Part shown: positions 44,957 through 52,284 of the stretch, piece by piece
Layout: the number at the start of each line of letters is the position of its first letter
Position numbering within the stretch: position 1 is the stretch's first letter
Assembly (NCBI GenBank): GCA_016213645.1
Contig: JACQZY010000013.1
Location: 354,682 to 418,681, forward strand
Direction: 5' to 3'
From: Actinomycetota bacterium
GTDB taxonomy: Bacteria > Actinomycetota > Thermoleophilia > Solirubrobacterales > JACPNS01
DNA: 64,000 bases
Position numbers and translations under genes: made by a program
Notes under the pieces: generated by a model
What the model was told of the DNA's origin: nothing
What the model saw: the letters and a program-made list of their open reading frames with translations, nothing else
Databases searched by the model: none

Positions 44957-46072
44957 GTGCGCAAAACCGCCACATCGTCAGTCGGCCGTCTTTTTCTGAC
45001 CGTTTCCATCCTTTGTGTGTGGGCGTTCGCCGCCGCCGTTCCAGCCGCGAACGCGGACGACGCCGTCCAGCCACAGCAGTTGAGTGCCGCTCCGACCGCG
45101 CCGGCCGGAGCCACGTCCGGCGGCCAGGCTGTGATCGCACCGGCCATCGAGCCGACCGCCGCAAAGCGGGTGAAGAAGCACGCGTCGTCGCCGTCAAACG
45201 GACTGCCCACGTTCAAGATCTCGATCGGCGACGCCTACCCATACCGCGGGCATCGCTACGTGTTGCCGCGCGCCCGCGTGGAAATCAGTGGCGAGGTTGA
45301 CGCCGCGCTCGACGGCCAGACGATCACGGTGCGCATCAGCAAGAACGGCCGCACCGTCAAGAGCGAGTCCGTCAAGCTCGATCAGCGCGGTGGCAAGTCC
45401 AGCTTCAGCTTTCATTTCCGTACCGGCAAGAAGGGCAAGTATCTGGTTGACACCGAACTCTCGCCGGAGATCGCCGCGCTCGCCAACGCCGCCGACACAA
45501 AGAGCGTCACGGTCGTAAAGACGAGCGTTCATCGCGGCAGTAGTGGCGTCGCGGTACGCGTGTTTCAAAACAAACTTGCCGGTCTGCACTATGTGGTGCC
45601 CCGCGGTGGTCATTTCGACGCCGCCACCGGACGCGCGTTCGTCGCCTTTCGCAAGGTCACCGGTATGGCGCGAGTCGAGAGCGGCGGCTACAAGATGGCG
45701 CGCAAGCTCGCCGAAGGCCGAGGAGGCTTCAAGCTGCGTCATCCGAAAGCCGGACGCCACGTTGAGGTGAGCATCGGCCGCCAGGTGATGGCGTTTGCCG
45801 ACAACGGCCACGTCGTACGCGTTTACCACGTCTCCACCGGCGCACCCGGCACGCCGACGGTTCGGGGCACGTTCCACGTCTACCGCAAAGATCCGGGTAC
45901 CAACGCCAAGGGCATGGTCAAGAGCAACTACTTCATCCGTGGCTACGCGATTCACGGCTACGCCTCGGTGCCGCCGTACAACGCCAGCCATGGTTGCGTG
46001 CGCGTGCCGGTTCCGAACGCCGCGTCGATCTACGCATGGGTGCACATGGGCACCCGCGTAGACGTCTACTGA
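44957..46072 (+). CDS. secreted L,D-transpeptidase (YkuD domain)
   Basis: 371 residues from GTG 44957. Signal peptide (about 1-33, hydrophobic core LFLTVSILCVWAFAAAV, cleavage after ANA), an all-beta middle region (about 85-185), a peptidoglycan-binding-like part (about 190-265), and a C-terminal YkuD domain with H333 in IHGY and S344-H-G-C347-V-R catalytic motif. It makes 3-3 peptidoglycan crosslinks or anchors proteins. An in-frame ATG at 44900 would place 19 charged residues before the signal peptide, so GTG 44957 is preferred. Neighbouring class A PBP and CPBP genes suggest an envelope group. Confidence 0.92.
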   Translation: MRKTATSSVGRLFLTVSILCVWAFAAAVPAANADDAVQPQQLSAAPTAPAGATSGGQAVIAPAIEPTAAKRVKKHASSPSNGLPTFKISIGDAYPYRGHRYVLPRARVEISGEVDAALDGQTITVRISKNGRTVKSESVKLDQRGGKSSFSFHFRTGKKGKYLVDTELSPEIAALANAADTKSVTVVKTSVHRGSSGVAVRVFQNKLAGLHYVVPRGGHFDAATGRAFVAFRKVTGMARVESGGYKMARKLAEGRGGFKLRHPKAGRHVEVSIGRQVMAFADNGHVVRVYHVSTGAPGTPTVRGTFHVYRKDPGTNAKGMVKSNYFIRGYAIHGYASVPPYNASHGCVRVPVPNAASIYAWVHMGTRVDVY

Positions 46073-46086
46073 TTCGGTCGCGCGGT

Positions 46087-46122
46087 AAAAAGAAGGCCGG
46101 CCCCGAAAACACGGAGCCGGCC
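46087..46122 (-). terminator. Rho-independent terminator of the 46158-46580 gene
   Basis: GGCCGGC/GCCGGCC stem (46095-46101 with 46116-46122) followed on the - strand by CTTCTTTTT (46087-46095). It may also slow transcription from the convergent L,D-transpeptidase. Confidence 0.8.
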
Positions 46123-46157
46123 ACCCTTGATCAATTTGTTACGGATCGCTCGCCGAC

Positions 46158-46580
46158 TCAGCGGTAACCCGGCGTGTAGCGCGGGCGGAACTCGTGGTCG
46201 ATCGGCTTGGCACTGATCTTGCGCTTTGGCTCGGCCGCCAGCCAACTGGCCAGCATGTGGCCGCCGAAGCCGAACAGCAGCAACCCAAGAGCGAACGGAA
46301 CGCCGCGCAGGATCCACGGATTCTGGTCCGAGACCAACTTCTCGGCCGGACCGATTACGGCGTCGTTCATCCGGTCGATCTTGATGCGAAGTTCGTGCCG
46401 GTAAGGGTCATACTCGCGGCCGTGAACGTCGCGCACCACCTGTGCTTTGGCGCTTCCGTTGGCGACCGCAGCCTGCTGGGCCCCAGTGGTCGAGAGCTCG
46501 TCCATTGCGAACATCGCGAAGCTCACGATAAAGAGCAGACACAGCATCTTTGAGACGAGCCTGATTGCGGAGGTAATCAT
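46158..46580 (-). CDS. two-helix membrane protein of unknown function
   Basis: 140 residues with an N-terminal membrane helix (about 8-27) and a second one (about 93-113); between them a charged loop (about 28-90, REYDPYRHELRIKIDRM). The C-terminus is basic. No family recognised. It has its own promoter (46629-46657) and terminator (46087-46122), so it is a free-standing unit. Confidence 0.75.
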   Translation of the reverse strand: MITSAIRLVSKMLCLLFIVSFAMFAMDELSTTGAQQAAVANGSAKAQVVRDVHGREYDPYRHELRIKIDRMNDAVIGPAEKLVSDQNPWILRGVPFALGLLLFGFGGHMLASWLAAEPKRKISAKPIDHEFRPRYTPGYR

Positions 46581-46628
46581 TTCGCCAACTGCTTTCTGAT
46601 TTTCGGGCCGACGTCCATACCGGCCATT

Positions 46629-46657
46629 AGCTTAATTATCAACTACGCGTGTGTCAA
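46629..46657 (-). promoter_or_regulatory. sigma-70-type promoter of the two-helix membrane protein gene
   Basis: Perfect -35 TTGACA (46652-46657), 17-nt spacer, -10 TAAGCT (46629-46634) on the - strand. It implies a leader of about 40 nt before ATG 46580. It is the only near-consensus -35/-10 pair I found in the window. Confidence 0.7.
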
Positions 46658-46966
46658 GTTGCGCGAAGATGGACGTTTCGTCTGGACGTTTAATCGAGCC
46701 CGCGCGGCGCGTACATTGCTCAACCTACGAGGACAGTCCAGCGGCATTCGCGAGGCAGCAAATGTCTGCCTTTTCGCTCCAGGAGCGGGATTGAGCGGTG
46801 TACGCGCGGCCGGGTCGATGGCGTGAGAGGCTATTTCTGCAGTAGGACCGATGGGTTCCTATTCGACAAATTAAGTATTGACCTTTAGAGGTTTGTGAAG
46901 AAATTGCTCAAGTCCGTCCAGGTCGCGGTGCGTCCAGACCGGTGCGGAGCTCTAAGGCCCCGCGTC
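46658..46966. other. intergenic region between the membrane protein promoter and pyrE
   Basis: About 310 nt of lower GC, without an ORF I can support. Two compact hairpins, AGGCAG/CTGCCT (46753-46771, followed by TTTT) and CGCTCC-A-GGAGCG (46775-46787), could belong to a small RNA, but no known RNA family is recognisable. Confidence 0.35.
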
Positions 46967-46972
46967 TAGGAT
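46967..46972 (+). promoter_or_regulatory. -10-like TANNNT box, leaderless pyrE
   Basis: TAGGAT, 8 nt before ATG 46981. Confidence 0.5.
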
Positions 46973-46980
46973 GTTTGTCC

Positions 46981-47544
46981 ATGCCCGCCGATCTTGCCTT
47001 AGCCCGCCGCGCACTCGTAGATCAACTTCGCGAGCATGCGCTTGTGATCGGCGAGGTCACGCTTACGAGCGGCAAGACGGCGCAGTACTACGTGGACGCC
47101 AAACGCGCGATCCTGCTGCGCCCGGCGTTCATGGCGCTCGGCGAGATGGTCGCGGCCCTGGCCGAAGAACTTGGCGCCACGGCCGTCGGCGGTATGACGA
47201 TGGGCGCCGATCCGGTTGCCTGTTCTGCGCTTGCGGCCGGCTCGGACGCGAAGGCGTTTTTCGTGCGCAAGGACCGTAAGGAGCACGGACTTCAGCGCTG
47301 GGTTGAGGGTCCGCTGCTTGCGCCGGGCGAGCGTTGCCTGATCGTCGAAGATGTGGTCACCACGGGCGGATCGACCGTGCAGGCGATCGAACGCGTGCGG
47401 GAGGAGGGTTTCGAGATCGTCGGTGTCTGCAGCGTGCTCGACCGCCTCGCGGGCGGGTCTACCGCGATTGAAACCGCCGCCGCCGCGCCCTATACGCCGT
47501 TCGCGACGATCGACGACGTGTACCCGGATCGACCGGACCGCTGA
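46981..47544 (+). CDS. pyrE: orotate phosphoribosyltransferase
   Basis: 187 residues. Joins orotate to PRPP in pyrimidine synthesis. The PRPP-binding signature is CLIVEDVVTTGGS (119-131), with the catalytic loop KDRKEHG (97-103). ATG 46981 gives the normal N-terminus; an in-frame ATG at 46942 would precede the putative promoter. Stands alone, with no pyr neighbours. Confidence 0.95.
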   Translation: MPADLALARRALVDQLREHALVIGEVTLTSGKTAQYYVDAKRAILLRPAFMALGEMVAALAEELGATAVGGMTMGADPVACSALAAGSDAKAFFVRKDRKEHGLQRWVEGPLLAPGERCLIVEDVVTTGGSTVQAIERVREEGFEIVGVCSVLDRLAGGSTAIETAAAAPYTPFATIDDVYPDRPDR

Positions 47545-47614
47545 GCGGCGACTGTCAGCTTGCGAGATTCGTCAGCGACGGTCTCGCTGCCTAACCGGAT
47601 CGACCGGACCGCTG
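47524..47614 (+). repeat. 20-bp direct repeat derived from the pyrE 3' end
   Basis: The 20 nt at 47524-47543, ending at the pyrE stop region, recur exactly at 47595-47614 (offset 71). It looks like a partial duplication of the gene end. From 47545 to 47872 (328 nt) I see no gene, only this repeat. Confidence 0.8.
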
Positions 47615-47872
47615 CCGGCCGCCCCCAGCTGCCATGTCCGAACCCGCCACCGCGAATTGTTCCGCAAAATGCGCCAATGTGTGTGCGAATGGTTGCGCCT
47701 CCTTTGCCCGCTCGGGAAAAGGAAGCGCAACGTATGTGACGAGGTTTCCCACGCCGCACCGGCCCCGTCGGCTTAGTCGGCCAGACTCGTTAGAGGCCGG
47801 TGGATGTCAGGCGGCACCCAGGTTGGTGTGGGTGAAGATCTTGCCTGGGGCGGCGTTAAAGTTGATGCTCTG

Positions 47873-47935
<63 letters not shown>

Positions 47936-47946
<11 letters not shown>

Positions 47947-48042
47947 TTAGGCGGGTGGTTCGCGGCGTCATCGGTCGCTCACGTGCTGAAGCACGCTTCG
48001 CTCCCTGCTTCCTTGCGAAACACCCGCCTAACGCCCCGAGCT
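47936..48042 (+). repeat. inverted repeat of the tRNA-Arg 3' end and trailer
   Basis: 22 nt at 47936-47957 (11 nt of tRNA plus 11 nt of trailer) recur as a perfect reverse complement at 48021-48042. Allowing one mismatch, the pairing extends inward to 47963 with 48015. The interior has a GTGCTGAAGCAC dyad and a TCGCTCCCTGC segment like the tRNA-Lys element. Confidence 0.9.
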
Positions 48043-48063
48043 CCCACTACTGGCGATGGGGGA

Positions 48064-48214
48064 GGGTGCTTGGCGCTTGCTCGCGTGCTTCGCACGCTTG
48101 CGCGCTCGCGTTGGGACAGGGCAGGATGGCTTTGGGAAAGGGGTGTTTGGCGCTTGCTCGCGTGCTTCGCACGCTTGCGCGCTTGCGTTGGGACAGGGCA
48201 GGATGGCTTTGGGA
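48064..48214 (+). repeat. 77-bp tandem repeat, two copies plus a fragment
   Basis: Copies at 48064-48137 and 48141-48214 (offset 77) differ at two positions. Each carries a GCGTGC-TTC-GCACGC hairpin. A partial third unit follows at about 48211-48240. With the inverted repeat, this fills the 307-nt gap between tRNA-Arg and the AEC gene. Confidence 0.93.
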
Positions 48215-48253
48215 CTTGGCGCTGGGTGCCTGCTCGGGGCGCGTGAAGTTCGG

Positions 48254-49165
48254 TTACAACACGTCCACGATCAATCCGGCGGCGGCGATGATCATTGTGG
48301 ACCAGACGATTGCGCCGGCGGCTAGCTTGCGGTCGAGTCCGTAGTTGTTGGCCAGCAGCAGGTTGTTTACGCCGACCGACATTGCGGCTTCGATCACGTA
48401 GGCGTCGGGGATCTCGCTGACGGTCTTGTTCACCAGCACCAGAAATCCCGACACGACGGCCAGGCGCAGCAGCACGGTCGTCGCGACGGGTGCCGTCAGC
48501 TTGGGCGGAAAGCCGAGCTTGTCGTCCTCGCTCTCTCGCAGCATCACGATGCCGACGGTGAAGAACCCCAGCGGCAGGATCGCAAACACCAGAACCCGGC
48601 TGGCGTCAACCGCCCAGCCTGGACTCCACGAATCCGGCGCGGCCAGTGCCAGTGCGGTCGCGTAGATCAGCGGATTGCGGGTGAAGTAGCTGATCACGCG
48701 TTCCCGCGTGGACTCGGCGACAGTGCCGAAGGCCGCACCCACGCCAAAACCTACGAACAAAATGAACGGCATCGAGACCAAGATGTCGTACGACACCGCG
48801 GTGCCGAGCTCGTCGATCCCCAACGCGGCCGTGACAAACGGGTATCCCAGGTATGCGGTGTTTCCCAGCAGTGCGCAGACGATCATCGCACCGGTTTGGG
48901 GCCGCGTCAGCCGTAGCGCGCGCGCTGCGACCAGGGCCAGGCCGATCACGATGAAGTTGCCCACGTACGCCAGCGCCAGCGCGGTGCCGATCTTGGTCGT
49001 CAACTCGAAATGGACCAGGTTGAAGAACAGCACCGGCGGGATCAGTACCCACAGCACCACGTCCATGATCCGCTTGGCCGAAGTCTCAGACTGCTCCGGA
49101 CGGCGGTGCGCGAAAAACGCTCCCGCGCCGGCGGCGACGATCATCGTTAGAACAATCCAGATCAT
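48254..49165 (-). CDS. AEC (auxin efflux carrier) family transporter
   Basis: 303 residues with about ten membrane helices in two halves. Matching AEC features: the N-terminal FFAHRR, a conserved Asn in LLGNTAYLGYP (about 100-110), and VGVNNLLLANNYG in the second half. Substrates in bacteria are mostly organic acids, but none is fixed here. ATG 49165 with TAATCT 6 nt before it. It points towards tRNA-Arg and ends next to the repeat block. Confidence 0.85.
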   Translation of the reverse strand: MIWIVLTMIVAAGAGAFFAHRRPEQSETSAKRIMDVVLWVLIPPVLFFNLVHFELTTKIGTALALAYVGNFIVIGLALVAARALRLTRPQTGAMIVCALLGNTAYLGYPFVTAALGIDELGTAVSYDILVSMPFILFVGFGVGAAFGTVAESTRERVISYFTRNPLIYATALALAAPDSWSPGWAVDASRVLVFAILPLGFFTVGIVMLRESEDDKLGFPPKLTAPVATTVLLRLAVVSGFLVLVNKTVSEIPDAYVIEAAMSVGVNNLLLANNYGLDRKLAAGAIVWSTMIIAAAGLIVDVL

Positions 49166-49171
49166 CGGGCA

Positions 49172-49177
49172 AGATTA
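49172..49177 (-). promoter_or_regulatory. -10-like TANNNT box, leaderless AEC transporter
   Basis: TAATCT on the - strand, 6 nt before ATG 49165. Confidence 0.5.
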
Positions 49178-49226
49178 CGGCGCGAAGCCGTGGCGGCACG
49201 GCGCGGACGCCTCGTCGGCGCTTGCG

Positions 49227-50288
49227 TCAGCGGATTGCTTCGCGCAGTGCCGCTGCCGAGGTCTCCGGCGGCACCGCGTTGATGTGTACGCCCGTTCCAA
49301 GCTCCATCCCCGCAGGCTGACCAAGGCGCGGCGCGATTTCGATCCGCCAGCCAAATCCCTCGCCCTCGCAACCCGCCGGCGAGGTTCGCACCCACAGGTT
49401 GAGTGCGGGTCTACCGCCCAGCGCGTCGTGCAGCGCCGCGAAGGCCCGGTGCAGCAATGCCGCCCCGCGATGTTCGCTCATTTCGAACCGTTCCTCCGCC
49501 CGGCGCGGCACGATCCACATGCGGTACGGCGTGGCGGCGGCGAACGGGCACAGCAACACAGCGTCGTCGTCCTGCGCAACCAGTCGCCCTCCGTCGACGA
49601 GTTCTCGATCGGCGAGGTCTTGCATCAGTGTGATGCCGCCGCGCTCGAAATGATCGCGCATGCGCACTCGCTCGCGTTCCACCAGTTCCGGAACAAACGG
49701 CAGCACGTAGAGCTGTGCGTGAGTATGGGGCAGCGAGGCGCCGGCCATCTTGCCTTCGTTCACGCAAAGATGGGGGTAGGCGACGGCCGGATTGTCGCGA
49801 TGCGTGCGCATACGCGACGCCCAACCCGCGAGCGCGGCCCGAAGTTCATCCTCGCCCAGCTCGCCCAGCGATTGCACCTGGCGCGGGCTGTTGACGATCA
49901 CCTCGTGGTCGCCGTAGGCGACGCCTTGGGCGAAGAGCTGATCGCCGGTCAGATCGCTGCCCGCAGCGTTGACGTCGTCGTTCTGGCCTTCAACATCGTG
50001 CATGCCGCCGCCGTCGGCGAACTTCTGAGCCAGCGCCGGATACAAGTTCGGCACGCTGCGCACCTGCCATCCCGGCGTGTTGGCCTCGCCGCCATCGGGC
50101 CGGTCGGACCACACCTCCAAGGGCGTGCGCGTCTCCTGTCCCTCCGCGAACGGATCGTTGGCGTCGTCGATCGGCGGCGGCTCCTCCGGCACGGGCAGTC
50201 CGCCCGGGCGCCCGGCGCGGTCGCCGGCCACGAGCACGCGCAGGCCGGTCAACGGGTCCACGCGCAGTTCGGGTAGCGAGGCGTTCAA
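49227..50288 (-). CDS. galT: galactose-1-phosphate uridylyltransferase-like HIT-superfamily protein
   Basis: 353 residues, GalT fold. The nucleophile region reads AGASLPHTHAQLYVLP (H188-T-H190-A-Q192), i.e. HxHxQ rather than the HPHxQ of classic GalT; that variant is known in ADP-glucose phosphorylase-type relatives (from memory). It is likely a nucleotidyl transferase acting on a sugar phosphate, and galactose-1-phosphate is not proven. No CxxC zinc pair is evident. Starts 3 nt behind citrate synthase, so the two are co-transcribed. Confidence 0.8.
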   Translation of the reverse strand: MNASLPELRVDPLTGLRVLVAGDRAGRPGGLPVPEEPPPIDDANDPFAEGQETRTPLEVWSDRPDGGEANTPGWQVRSVPNLYPALAQKFADGGGMHDVEGQNDDVNAAGSDLTGDQLFAQGVAYGDHEVIVNSPRQVQSLGELGEDELRAALAGWASRMRTHRDNPAVAYPHLCVNEGKMAGASLPHTHAQLYVLPFVPELVERERVRMRDHFERGGITLMQDLADRELVDGGRLVAQDDDAVLLCPFAAATPYRMWIVPRRAEERFEMSEHRGAALLHRAFAALHDALGGRPALNLWVRTSPAGCEGEGFGWRIEIAPRLGQPAGMELGTGVHINAVPPETSAAALREAIR

Positions 50289-50291
50289 AAC

Positions 50292-51410
50292 TCAGCGGTG
50301 TTGCTGGACGCTGCCGAGGCCGCGCGGCGCGTGGCCCACGTACTTCGCGCTCGGCCTAATTAATCGGCCGGTGCGCTTCTGCTCAAGAATGTGTGCCGAC
50401 CACCCCGCCGTGCGGGCGCAGGCGAACATCGGCGTGAAAAGCTCCGGCGGAATCTCCGCGAAGTCCAGGATCACCGCCGACCAAAACTCCACGTTGGTGG
50501 CGAGTACGCGGTCAGGTTTGCGCGCCTTCAGCTCTTCGAGCGCGGCCTTTTCCAGCGCCTCGGCAACTTCGAATCGCGCGGAGCCGAGTTCGCGGGCGGT
50601 GCGCCGCAGCACTCGGGCGCGCGGGTCCTCCGCCCGGTAAACACGATGACCAAAACCCATCAACCGTTCACCGCGGTTAAGCGCGGCCTTCACCCACACA
50701 CCGGCGTCGCCGGCCAGCTCGACCTCGTCGAGCATTTCAAGCACTCGTGAAGGCGCGCCACCGTGCAGCGGTCCCGAAAGCGCGCCTACAGCACCGCTCA
50801 GCGCGGCGGCAACGTCGGCGCCGGTCGAAGCGATGATTCGCGCCGTAAAGGTTGAGGCGTTCATGCCGTGCTCGGCCGCGCTGATCCAATAGGCGTCGAT
50901 CGCTTGGACGTGCTTTGGGTCTGCCTCGCCGCGCCAACGCAGCAGAAATCGCTCGGCGATCGAGCCGGCTTGATCGATTTCGGCCTGCGGTACCGGCGGC
51001 CGGCCGGGTCCGCGCGCACTTTGCGCGACATGCGAGAGCGCCATCACGCTGCTGCGCGACAGATCTGTGCGCACCTGCTCGGCGTCTACATCTAGCAACT
51101 GCTCGAAGCCCCATTCCTGACTGAGCATCGCCAGCGATGCCTGCAGGTCCACGCGCGCGTCGCCGGTGCGCACGCTCAGCGCGTGCTGCTCGGCGGGCGG
51201 CAACCCCGGCTCCAGCGCGTCGTCCACCAGTAGGCCCCAGACCTGTTCAAACGGACTAGCGCCGACGAGGTCTTCGATGTCCACGCCGCGGTAACGCAGC
51301 GCGCCGCCTTCGCGGTCGGGCTCCGCGATCTGCGAGGCGAAGGCGATGACGCCCTCGAGGCCGTCCTGAACCTCGGGATGCTGCGTCATATCGATCGTGG
51401 CCTCGCTCAT
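50292..51410 (-). CDS. citrate synthase family protein
   Basis: 372 residues. Catalytic histidines H181 (EHGMNAST) and H216 (GPLHGGAP) are present, with GFGHRVYRAEDPR and ARTAGWSAHILEQ. The third catalytic residue, normally Asp in NVDFYSG, is Glu here (E308 in NVEFWSAV). It could be a normal actinobacterial variant, a 2-methylcitrate synthase, or a slower enzyme. TATTCT lies 11 nt before ATG 51410, so a very short leader is likely. galT follows 3 nt downstream. Confidence 0.88.
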   Translation of the reverse strand: MSEATIDMTQHPEVQDGLEGVIAFASQIAEPDREGGALRYRGVDIEDLVGASPFEQVWGLLVDDALEPGLPPAEQHALSVRTGDARVDLQASLAMLSQEWGFEQLLDVDAEQVRTDLSRSSVMALSHVAQSARGPGRPPVPQAEIDQAGSIAERFLLRWRGEADPKHVQAIDAYWISAAEHGMNASTFTARIIASTGADVAAALSGAVGALSGPLHGGAPSRVLEMLDEVELAGDAGVWVKAALNRGERLMGFGHRVYRAEDPRARVLRRTARELGSARFEVAEALEKAALEELKARKPDRVLATNVEFWSAVILDFAEIPPELFTPMFACARTAGWSAHILEQKRTGRLIRPSAKYVGHAPRGLGSVQQHR

Positions 51411-51471
51411 CTAAGTTCTGAAGAATATGGCAGATCGGCCAGGCCGAATATTCGGTGTTCGCGCCGGTCTC

Positions 51472-52044
51472 TCACTCGCTCGTCGCGTATCGCCGGATGT
51501 CTTCCTCCAGAGCCGCCGCGTTGCGGTACTCGCCTGCTTTTACGTGGACCAGCTTTCCCGCGGCGTTGTAGAACCCGGTGCTCGGCGCCGCCGCCGCCGG
51601 CGGCAACAGCTGTGAGATAAAAAGCCGGGGATCAACGTAACTGGGATACGGCACGGGTCGCTGCCGCAGAAACGCCCTCGCGTCGGCTTTGCCGTCGCTG
51701 ACGTTGACGCCGAGAAACGCGATCTTGCCGCCATGCTCCTTGGCCGCGCGTTGAAACAACGGAAATTCGTTACGACAGGGACCGCACCACGAGCCCCACT
51801 TGTTGACCACGATCGGCAGCCCGCGCAACGTCGCCACACGCTTGTCGTAGGCGGCGCGACCGCCGTCCAGCAGTTTGGACGCCTCTTTGTAGATCTGCGC
51901 CAGACGGAGATCTGCCCCGTTTAGATCGGGCTTGTAGGCCGCCGCCGCCGGTGCGTCGCCCGCCCGCCCGTTGTCGCTGCCGCCGCAACCGGCCAAGGCC
52001 GTTGCGGCTACCAGCACGGTCGTGAATGTGGCGATCCAACGCAT
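51472..52044 (-). CDS. thioredoxin-like lipoprotein (TlpA/ResA type)
   Basis: 190 residues. Lipobox LAGC with C20, and a redox site W86-C-G-P-C90 in a thioredoxin fold, so an extracytoplasmic thiol-disulfide protein. It may reduce apocytochrome c for haem attachment, in line with the ccm genes at 61-63 kb, although it stands alone here. The cis-Pro region is AAPSTGF. The sequence 52045-52082 separates it from the divergent helicase promoter. Confidence 0.9.
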   Translation of the reverse strand: MRWIATFTTVLVAATALAGCGGSDNGRAGDAPAAAAYKPDLNGADLRLAQIYKEASKLLDGGRAAYDKRVATLRGLPIVVNKWGSWCGPCRNEFPLFQRAAKEHGGKIAFLGVNVSDGKADARAFLRQRPVPYPSYVDPRLFISQLLPPAAAAPSTGFYNAAGKLVHVKAGEYRNAAALEEDIRRYATSE

Positions 52045-52059
52045 GGCGCAAAGTCAAGC

Positions 52060-52088
52060 ATGAAATATCTGCCGATCGGCGGTATACT
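52060..52088 (+). promoter_or_regulatory. promoter overlapped by a 14-bp palindrome
   Basis: -10 TATACT (52083-52088), 17-nt spacer, weak -35 ATGAAA (52060-52065). The perfect palindrome at 52085-52098 covers the -10 end and the expected transcription start, as a repressor site would. Confidence 0.5.
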
Positions 52089-52098
52089 TACGTAAGTA
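52085..52098. promoter_or_regulatory. 14-bp perfect palindrome, candidate operator
   Basis: TACTTACGTAAGTA, an exact self-complementary site at the promoter. No linked repressor gene is visible, so it is either controlled from elsewhere or autoregulated. Confidence 0.5.
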
Positions 52099-52101
52099 AT
52101 T

Positions 52102-52284
52102 GTGCTTTCGGGCCGTGACGTGGCGACAGTTCCGCAACGTCAGGAGTCCGGAGCGATACCGCTCTTCCTGACCAAGACTCGTTTCTCCGTAGCTCCATCC
52201 GAGCTCGAGTCACCGCGACGAACAGTCGCACCGCAATGGCGCCTGATCAAGGCGCATCGCAACGGAAGTCTCCTTACCGAATGA
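52102..52284 (+). CDS. possible leader ORF coupled to the helicase gene
   Basis: 60-codon frame starting GTG 52102, about 13 nt after TATACT, whose TGA overlaps the helicase ATG (ATGA at 52281). No family recognised, Arg/Ser-rich. A nested hairpin lies inside it (GTCAGGA/TCCTGAC, 52139-52172, with inner GAGCG/CGCTC). It might be a translated leader that couples or attenuates the helicase, or it may be chance. Confidence 0.3.
   Translation: MLSGRDVATVPQRQESGAIPLFLTKTRFSVAPSELESPRRTVAPQWRLIKAHRNGSLLTE

Noticed and set aside
46731..46790. RNase P RNA, suggested by GAGGACAGTCC
   Set aside because: Other conserved regions of RNase P RNA are absent and the region is too short.
48064..48214. CRISPR array
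   Set aside because: Two adjacent near-identical 77-bp units with no unique spacers between them.
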